Shown: positions 58,815 through 64,000 of the stretch, in pieces | Position numbering within the stretch: position 1 is the stretch's first letter | How the letters are laid out: every line of letters begins with the position of its first letter | Source of the DNA: Pseudooceanicola antarcticus | GTDB lineage: Bacteria; Pseudomonadota; Alphaproteobacteria; Rhodobacterales; Rhodobacteraceae | Direction: 5' to 3' | Assembly: GCF_900215355.1 (NCBI RefSeq) | Contig: NZ_OBEA01000008.1 | Span: 101,814-165,813 of the forward strand | Length of the DNA stretch: 64,000 nucleotides | Made by a program: the position numbers and the translations under genes | The notes under the pieces: model-generated | Database searches by the model: none | Seen by the model: only the letters and a program-made list of their open reading frames with translations | Told to the model about the DNA's origin: nothing

Positions 58815-59659
58815 CGACGCAAATCAAGGAGGCGGCCCCCTTGGGCAAGATCATCGTGATCACCTCGGGCAAGGGCGGTGTGGGCAAGACCACCTCCGCC
58901 GCGGCGATCTCTGCCGGTCTGGCGAAGCTCGGCCACAAGACGGTGGTGATCGACTTCGACGTGGGCCTGCGGAACCTCGACATGATCATGGGCTGCGAGC
59001 GGCGCGTGGTCTTCGACTTCATCAACGTCATCCAGGGCGATGCGAAGCTGAGGCAGGCGCTGATCAAGGACAAGCGCCTGGATACGCTCTCGATCCTGCC
59101 GACCTCGCAGACACGCGACAAGGATGCGCTGACCATGGAGGGGGTCGAGGCGGTTCTGGAAGAGCTCAAGCAGGAGTTCGACTACATCATCTGCGACAGC
59201 CCGGCCGGGATCGAGCGCGGCGCGCAGCTGGCGATGTATTTCGCCGACGAGGCGGTGGTGGTCACCAACCCCGAGGTCTCATCGGTCCGCGACAGCGACC
59301 GGGTGCTGGGCCTTCTGGCCAGCAAGACCCGGCGTGCGGAAAGCGGATCTGAAGAGCCGGTGAAGGCGCAGGTCCTGCTGACCCGCCACGACCAGGGCCG
59401 GATCGACCGGGGCGAGATGATGACGGTGGAGGATGTGCTGGACATCCTGGCCGTGCCGCTTCTGGGCATCATCCCAGAAAGCCAGGCGGTGCTGCGGGCC
59501 TCGAATGTCGGCACGCCGATCATCCTGGACGAACCCTCGGACGCGAGCCGGGCCTACCAGGACACGGTGCCCCGCCTGACGGGCGAGGAGGTCGAGATGC
59601 GCATCGGCAACGAGCGCAAGGCCGGCCTGTTCCAGCGGCTCTTCGGACGGTCGGCATGA
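58811..59659 (+). CDS. minD: septum site-determining ATPase MinD
   Basis: This 282-residue ParA-type ATPase has the deviant Walker A SGKGGVGKTTS (about 19-29), FDVGLRNLDMIMG, a switch II region CDSPAGIERGAQ and the C-terminal amphipathic membrane-targeting helix GLFQRLFGRSA. It recruits MinC to the membrane and oscillates with MinE. It overlaps minC and minE by 4 bases each, giving tight coupling. Length is about 10 residues above E. coli MinD because of a longer N-terminus. Confidence 0.96.
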   Translation: MTTQIKEAAPLGKIIVITSGKGGVGKTTSAAAISAGLAKLGHKTVVIDFDVGLRNLDMIMGCERRVVFDFINVIQGDAKLRQALIKDKRLDTLSILPTSQTRDKDALTMEGVEAVLEELKQEFDYIICDSPAGIERGAQLAMYFADEAVVVTNPEVSSVRDSDRVLGLLASKTRRAESGSEEPVKAQVLLTRHDQGRIDRGEMMTVEDVLDILAVPLLGIIPESQAVLRASNVGTPIILDEPSDASRAYQDTVPRLTGEEVEMRIGNERKAGLFQRLFGRSA

Positions 59660-60048
59660 GCCTGTTCGGTTTTGCCTTCAAGCCCCGCCGCGCCAAGACC
59701 GCCCAGACCGCCAAGGACCGGCTGCAGTTGCTGCTGGCCCATGAGCGCGCCAGTGGCGCCCCCGAAGTCGACTTCCTGCCGCAGCTGCAGGCTGACCTGC
59801 TGGCCGTGATCCGAAAGTATGTCACCGTCGACGAGAAGGATGTCGAGGTGAAGATGCAAGGCGAGGACGGCATGTCCTGTCTTGAGATCAACGTCGAGAT
59901 GCCAGCCCGCGCCAAGGCCGAGGAGAAGTCCAGACCCAAGGCCGATGCCGGCACAGGCGCGAAGGCAAACGCCAAGGCCGACACAAAGGCAGGTGCCAAA
60001 CCGGCCAGCGCAGCAAAGACGGCGAAAGCGGGCGGGCCAAAGGCCTAG
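59656..60048 (+). CDS. minE: MinD-activating protein MinE with long Lys/Ala tail
   Basis: This 130-residue protein has the MinE membrane/activator N-terminus (SLFGFAFKPRRAKTAQTAKDRLQLLLAHERA, positions 2-32) and the topological-specificity domain (about 38-88, FLPQLQADLLAVIRKYVTVDEKDVEVKMQ). Typical MinE ends near residue 88-90. Here about 40 further residues, almost only Ala, Lys, Gly, Asp and Pro, form a charged low-complexity tail. The gene ends the min operon. Function of the tail is unknown. Confidence 0.93.
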   Translation: MSLFGFAFKPRRAKTAQTAKDRLQLLLAHERASGAPEVDFLPQLQADLLAVIRKYVTVDEKDVEVKMQGEDGMSCLEINVEMPARAKAEEKSRPKADAGTGAKANAKADTKAGAKPASAAKTAKAGGPKA

Positions 60049-60238
60049 GCTCCGCTCCGCCGCCTCCTGCCCGGCTGTTCCAGAGCTGAAAGAAACTGGC
60101 CCCCTTCCGAGCGCGCCCGGACCAGGAGCCGGGGCGCGCCACGTCGCGCGGCAGAGGTCTGGTGCAAGCCCTTCGTGTCGATGCCGGACCTCGGGCCGGG
60201 GCTGACATGTCCCGCAGCCAAGGGCAGAGAGCGTTCGG

Positions 60239-61561
60239 CTACTCGCGCGGCGCGCCCTTGGCGAGCAAGTCGTCGTGGTCCTGGCGCTCGGCGTCGACAA
60301 GGGGGATCAGCGCCGCTTCTTCCGACTTGTGGACCGAGGGCTCCGGTGATGCGGCGGGCGACTGCGGCACCGGCGCCTTGCGCGGCGGCGGTTCCGAAGG
60401 GGCTGTCGGCATTCCCGCCCCTTCCAGGCGGATGCGATAGGTCGTGTCCGGAATCGCCACGCCAGCCTCTTCGATGGCGGTCTTGACCAGGCGGATGGCA
60501 TCCCCGCGTGCCGGGGCAAAGCCGGTCGCCGTCTGGTCGACCCAGCCGGTCACGCGCAGGATCGCGCCGGATTCGGTGATGTTCTCGATCCAGACCAGCT
60601 CTTCCGGGTCGTCCAGCACGAAGGGCAGCGCCTTCAGCGTCGCCTGTGCCAGGCTGCGCGTCGCCTCGAGATCCGCGTCGGGGTCGATGCCGATGTCGAA
60701 CATGAACCGCCGCGCGGGATACTGCGTGTAGTTCACGATCTTGCCCTTGAAGACAGTCGCGTTCGGGATGCGGATGTGATTGCCGTCGAGTGACAGCAGG
60801 ATCGTCGCGCGCGAGGTCAATCTGATCACGCGGCCGACGTCGCCCTCGATCTCCACCAGGTCGTTCGGGCGGAAGGGTTGGCGCAGGCTCAGCATGACGG
60901 AGGCCACGAAGTTCTCTACCGTGTCGCGGACGGCAAAGCCGATGGCCAGGCCGATGATCCCCGCAGCGCCAAGGATCGTGCCCAGCAGGGCCGCCGCCCC
61001 GACGACATCCAGCGCAACCACGATGCCGACGATCCCCGAGGCCACGCGGAACGCCTGCCGATAAAGCTCGGCGATGAAGGCATTGGGCGAGATGCGGTCC
61101 CAGAACCGCATGCGTGCGACCAGGAAGCCTGCCGCGACGATCGCCAGGAAGGCCGCCAGCGCCAGAAGCAACAAGGGCAGCCGGGAGATGAGCCTCTCGA
61201 CCCGCGACCGAAAGCGGTCAACCGCCGGGTTGATCTGATTGGCGAGGTCGTCCGAGGCCGTGAGCCTGTTGTTCACCGCAACGACGCCCTCGAGACGCTC
61301 GGCAATGCTCTCGGCCTTCTCGCTGATGGATGGGTCCGCCACATCCCCCGCAAGCGAGATGACCCCCGCCTCGACGCTGACCGTGATGCCGTCGAATTCG
61401 AGGGCCTCGAGGATGGCGCGCAGGCGGGTCGCGACGGCCGTGTCGTCCGGCACGTCCTCGACCGCAAGCCTGGGCAAGGTATCTCCTTCGGTCACGGCAT
61501 CCTGGGCCAGGACCTGGAAGGGGACGAGTATGAGGGCGAGGCAAAGAAGGACTTTGTTCAT
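60239..61561 (-). CDS. BON-domain plus MscS-type mechanosensitive channel
   Basis: This 440-residue protein has a signal peptide (1-19), a periplasmic BON domain (about 38-105, RLRAILEALEFDGITVSVEAGVISLAG), then three hydrophobic helices (about 128-225). The pore helix and beta domain of small-conductance mechanosensitive channels follow: GAAGIIGLAIGFAVRDTVENFVA, then RQPFRPNDLVEIEGDVGRV and RIPNATVFKGKIVNYTQYPARRF. A Pro/Ala/Asp-rich C-terminal tail (about 385-440) is in the cytoplasm. It relieves osmotic pressure. It converges on minE with a 190-base gap. Confidence 0.92.
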   Translation of the reverse strand: MNKVLLCLALILVPFQVLAQDAVTEGDTLPRLAVEDVPDDTAVATRLRAILEALEFDGITVSVEAGVISLAGDVADPSISEKAESIAERLEGVVAVNNRLTASDDLANQINPAVDRFRSRVERLISRLPLLLLALAAFLAIVAAGFLVARMRFWDRISPNAFIAELYRQAFRVASGIVGIVVALDVVGAAALLGTILGAAGIIGLAIGFAVRDTVENFVASVMLSLRQPFRPNDLVEIEGDVGRVIRLTSRATILLSLDGNHIRIPNATVFKGKIVNYTQYPARRFMFDIGIDPDADLEATRSLAQATLKALPFVLDDPEELVWIENITESGAILRVTGWVDQTATGFAPARGDAIRLVKTAIEEAGVAIPDTTYRIRLEGAGMPTAPSEPPPRKAPVPQSPAASPEPSVHKSEEAALIPLVDAERQDHDDLLAKGAPRE

Positions 61562-61876
61562 ATCTCATTCAAATAGCTTGTTCCCTGGGTGCGCCAACAG
61601 AAAACGCAAACGATCGATCGACCAGGGGCCTGAAAGACCGCATGGGCAGCGCTCTGGCAAGGCGCCGGAAACACGGGCACCGGCCGCACCAAGGAGCGCC
61701 CGGTTCAGCAGCCGCTGAGCCCCGGTCTGTCCATCGGCGCAACGGATGCATGAGAAGCAGCGCCCTTCCGGGAGGGGCCCAGATCACGGAATGGGCATGG
61801 CGCGTGACAGGCTTTCGATGGAACGACGAGGGGAAGAGGACGTTGATCACCAGACATCATCCCTGGAGTATTCATC
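61562..61876. other. divergent intergenic region, mscS-type gene / aldehyde dehydrogenase
   Basis: I see no gene or RNA in this 315-base stretch. Short open frames on both strands lack ribosome sites and similarity. It must hold the promoters of the divergent mscS-type and aldehyde dehydrogenase genes. GGAG sits 9 bases before the dehydrogenase start. Confidence 0.5.
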
Positions 61877-63274
61877 ATGAAAGACTCGAACAGCAGCGAT
61901 CACGCCCTGGTCACCGTCAACCCGGCAACCGATGAGGCGCTCGAAACCTATCCGCTCATGAGCGATGCAGAAGTCACCTCGTCCCTGGAAGCCTGCCATG
62001 CGGCCTTCGCCGACTGGCGGCTGAAGTCCCACGCTGAGCGCGGCCAGGTCCTGGAAGCCATCGGCCGCAAGCTTCGTGAGCGCAAGGAAGACTTCGCGCA
62101 GCTCATGACACGCGAAGTCGGCAAGCGCCTTCAGGACAGCCGGGATGAAATCGACCTCTGCGCCGCGATCTGCGACTGGACCGCCAAGGCCGGGCCGGAC
62201 GTTCTTGCCGATGAAGAGCGCAGCCTGCAGGACGGCCGCAAGGGCGTCATCACCTATTCGCCGATCGGCGTGGTCTACGGCATCCAGCCGTGGAACTTCC
62301 CGGCCTACCAGGCAGTGCGCTACGCCGTCGCCAACCTGATGGCGGGCAACGGCGTCCTGCTCAAGCACGCCGAGATCTGCACCGGCTCTGGCCTGTTCCT
62401 GCGCGACATCTTTGAAGAGGCCGGCCTGCCGAAGAACCTCTTCACCGTGATGCTGATCGACCATGACCAGTCCGACGAGCTGATCGCCCACAAGCTGGTC
62501 CGTGGCGTCACCATGACCGGCAGCGCAAAGGCCGGCAGCATCATCGCCGCGAAGGCCGGCGAGCACCTGAAGAAGACGGTGATGGAGCTTGGCTCCAACG
62601 ACGCCTACCTGGTGCTGGAAGACGCTGACCTGGAGCTTGCGATCAAGACCTGCGTGGCGGGCCGGATCTACAACAACGGCCAGACCTGCGTGAATGCCAA
62701 GCGCTTCATCGTGGCCGACAAGGTCTATGACGCCTTCATCGACGGCTACGTCAAGGCAATGGACGAGGTGAAGCTGGGCGATCCCACCAAGGACGACACC
62801 GACCTTGGCCCCATGGCGCGCGCGGATCTGCGCGACACGCTGCATGAGCAGGTCGAGGAGTCCGTCGCCAAGGGTGCCAGGATCGCCGTGGGTGGCAAGA
62901 TGCCCGAGGGCAAAGGCTGCTACTACCCCGCCACCGTCCTGACGGAAGTCGCGCCGGGCCAGCCGGCCTATGACGACGAACTCTTCGGGCCGGTCGCCTC
63001 GGTGATCCGTGCCAAGGATGACGAGGATGCCATGCGCATTGCCAACGACAGCCGCTACGGCCTTGGTGGCGGCATCTTCAGCAAGGATGAGGCGCGCGCC
63101 CGCGAACTTGCCAAACAGCATTTCGACACCGGGATGGTCTTCATCAACCACTTCAACCTTGCGACGCCCGAGATGCCCTTCGGCGGCGTGAAAGACAGCG
63201 GCTATGGGCGTGAGCATGGTGGGTTCGGCATGACCGAATTCGTCAATGCCAAGGCCATTGCCCTGCCCGGTTGA
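61877..63274 (+). CDS. NAD(P)-dependent aldehyde dehydrogenase, succinate-semialdehyde dehydrogenase type
   Basis: This 465-residue enzyme oxidises an aldehyde to the acid. Seen directly: IQPWNFPAYQAVRY (about 136-149) with the catalytic Asn, the cofactor loop MTGSAKAGSIIAAKAG, the general-base Glu in VMELGSNDAYLV (about 235), the nucleophile Cys in NNGQTCVNAKRF (about residue 270), and the late ELFGPVASV and PFGGVKDSGYGREHG. The pattern is closest to succinate-semialdehyde dehydrogenases of the short (about 455-465) type. It stands alone, so the physiological aldehyde is unknown. Confidence 0.92.
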   Translation: MKDSNSSDHALVTVNPATDEALETYPLMSDAEVTSSLEACHAAFADWRLKSHAERGQVLEAIGRKLRERKEDFAQLMTREVGKRLQDSRDEIDLCAAICDWTAKAGPDVLADEERSLQDGRKGVITYSPIGVVYGIQPWNFPAYQAVRYAVANLMAGNGVLLKHAEICTGSGLFLRDIFEEAGLPKNLFTVMLIDHDQSDELIAHKLVRGVTMTGSAKAGSIIAAKAGEHLKKTVMELGSNDAYLVLEDADLELAIKTCVAGRIYNNGQTCVNAKRFIVADKVYDAFIDGYVKAMDEVKLGDPTKDDTDLGPMARADLRDTLHEQVEESVAKGARIAVGGKMPEGKGCYYPATVLTEVAPGQPAYDDELFGPVASVIRAKDDEDAMRIANDSRYGLGGGIFSKDEARARELAKQHFDTGMVFINHFNLATPEMPFGGVKDSGYGREHGGFGMTEFVNAKAIALPG

Positions 63275-63280
63275 GCGTCT

Positions 63281-63304
63281 GAGCGGGGGCCACGGCCCCT
63301 GCTC
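63281..63304 (+). terminator. GC-rich hairpin after the aldehyde dehydrogenase gene
   Basis: GAGCGGGGGCC (63281-63291) pairs with GGCCCCTGCTC (63294-63304). It starts 6 bases after the stop codon. There is no T-run, so it is a probable rather than classic terminator. Confidence 0.5.
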
Positions 63305-63905
63305 ACCCATCCATCGGCACGTGGTTGGCATGGGCGAACTGCAGCACCCTCGGCGGACCCCTCACTGCGGCCCTGAAAGTCGGCGCATGTCTGGTTCGAT
63401 CCCATTGCAAAAGGTGCTGCATGATACAAAAGAGGCGGGTTTGGTCACTCCCCGCCTTCTGTCCGTAGCGCCAGACTGCTTTTACAATCTTCCCATTTGG
63501 CGGCGTCGCAATAAGCCCAACCAATCTATCTGAAACTTCGACCGCTTTCGCTTGATCAGATAGGGCAAGTGAGGCTGCATATACTCTTCCGAAGATCGCA
63601 TGTACTTCGACGGGCAATGTCCAGAAGCGCGCATCTTCAACGGCCACTTTGTAAACCTCAGCCAATTCGGCTTTCCTCGCAACGATCAGATACTAAAGGA
63701 AATCTGCCAATTTCTCACGCCAAGCATGAGCGTCATATTTTTCATCTTGGCTATCAAGCATTCCGTTGAGCGATTTCAAAAGAAGGTCTGTGTTCTTTCT
63801 CTTAATCCCTCGCTCACACTCGCTTTGCTTCCCTTTCACTGCCACCGACGTACGCTGCCCAGGACCGAACACTAGCGGTCTAAGATCCGGAAAACACGCC
63901 GCCAG
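63303..63905 (-). pseudogene. unrecognised gene remnant with in-frame amber codon, cut by IS3 element
   Basis: One minus-strand frame is open from the IS boundary (about 63905) to a stop at 63303, except for a single TAG at 63695-63693. The upstream part reads ...NTDLLLKSLNGMLDSQDEK and ...AHAWREKLADFL, and the downstream part AELAEVYKVAVEDARFW... LFCIMQHLLQWDRT. Both halves look like one soluble protein. I do not recognise it. Base composition is visibly less GC-rich than the rest of the window. A TTG at 63665 could start a 120-residue protein, but a remnant is more likely. The 5' end may lie beyond the IS or begin at GTG 63872. Confidence 0.55.
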
Positions 63906-64000
63906 TGACGTGCTCCCCTGAAAAGTCCGCGGTTTGAAGTTAGCCTGTTCTCCAAACGAGGAGACAGACGATGCGGAAAAGCCGTTTCAGCGAAGAGCAG
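63906..64000 (+). mobile_element. left end of an IS3-family element, cut by window edge
   Basis: A TG-starting terminal segment (TGACGTGCTCCCCTGAAAAG from 63906, or from TGCTCCCC at 63911) precedes a GAGGAGA ribosome site and an orfA start at 63971. This is the usual left-end layout of IS3-family elements. The exact terminal base cannot be fixed without the right end. Confidence 0.7.
63971..64000 (+). CDS. IS3-family transposase OrfA, first ten codons
   Basis: The ten codons present read MRKSRFSEEQ, the characteristic start of IS3/IS407-group OrfA helix-turn-helix proteins. GAGGAGA lies about 8 bases upstream. The rest lies beyond the window. In this family OrfB is made by a -1 frameshift, which cannot be checked here. 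Confidence 0.75.
   Translation, partial: MRKSRFSEEQ

Noticed and set aside
63303..63665. Intact 120-residue gene starting at TTG 63665
   Set aside because: The same frame continues upstream past one TAG with protein-like sequence, so a nonsense-interrupted remnant explains it better; kept as a pseudogene.

Overview
The window reads as chromosome of a high-GC alphaproteobacterium of the order Rhodobacterales (Roseobacter/Paracoccaceae type). Supporting signs are the gene families present: a CarD-type regulator beside an Azotobacter-FdI-like ferredoxin, an S4-domain protein and a SUV3-like helicase in a row, an alphaproteobacterial RpoH with its sigma-32 signature, a DUF6476-type membrane protein facing an RluA-type synthase, and a MinCDE operon. 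Coding density and GC are high and even until about 63.3 kb. There the sequence becomes visibly more AT-rich and ends in a broken gene and the left end of an IS3-family element.

Layout. 0-2.3 kb: partial rlmB, tRNA-Tyr with a clear promoter, and a PreA-like flavoprotein. 2.5-11.9 kb: a two-partner secretion locus (1944-residue TpsA exoprotein, then TpsB transporter) preceded on the same strand by a LuxR-HTH/alpha-beta-hydrolase fusion regulator. 12-16 kb: glyoxalase-superfamily protein, MATE exporter, flavodoxin, putative glycosyltransferase. 16-21 kb: an orphan 999-residue protein with PilM/GspL-like and PilP-like ends, and a Kef-type antiporter. 21-35 kb: cobT/cobS, carD, fdxA, S4 protein, a SUV3-like helicase split by a one-base frameshift, TPR and SCP2 proteins, two hydrolases, a Gfo/Idh/MocA oxidoreductase, rpoH and an RluA-type synthase. 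35-40 kb: DUF6476, a small inverted-repeat element, sthA and a DEAD-box helicase. 40-45.7 kb: a GntR regulator divergent from a polyamine-type ABC importer plus hydantoin-racemase-type enzyme. 45.8-50.5 kb: a CofD-like protein and three glycosyltransferase genes with unusual overlaps. 50.5-54.4 kb: MFS exporter with a His-rich tail, TetR with a paired operator, and a Pit phosphate transporter. 54.8-57.7 kb: a three-gene signalling operon (periplasmic SUOX-fold protein, histidine kinase, LuxR-type response regulator). 58-63.3 kb: minCDE, a BON-MscS channel and an aldehyde dehydrogenase. 63.3-64 kb: a gene remnant and the IS3 element.

Most of the window is housekeeping or ordinary metabolism. 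The parts most likely to hold undescribed biology are: the TPS locus with its hydrolase-like regulator whose triad histidine appears replaced; the cysteine-free SUOX-fold protein translationally coupled to a two-component system; the PilM/PilP-like orphan; the GT32-Anp1 fusion and its overlapping neighbours; and several small non-coding repeats, namely an 11-bp phased CCGAC array, paired TTTGCAAA boxes, and a 143-bp inverted-repeat element. All assignments come from reading the sequence; no database search was run.
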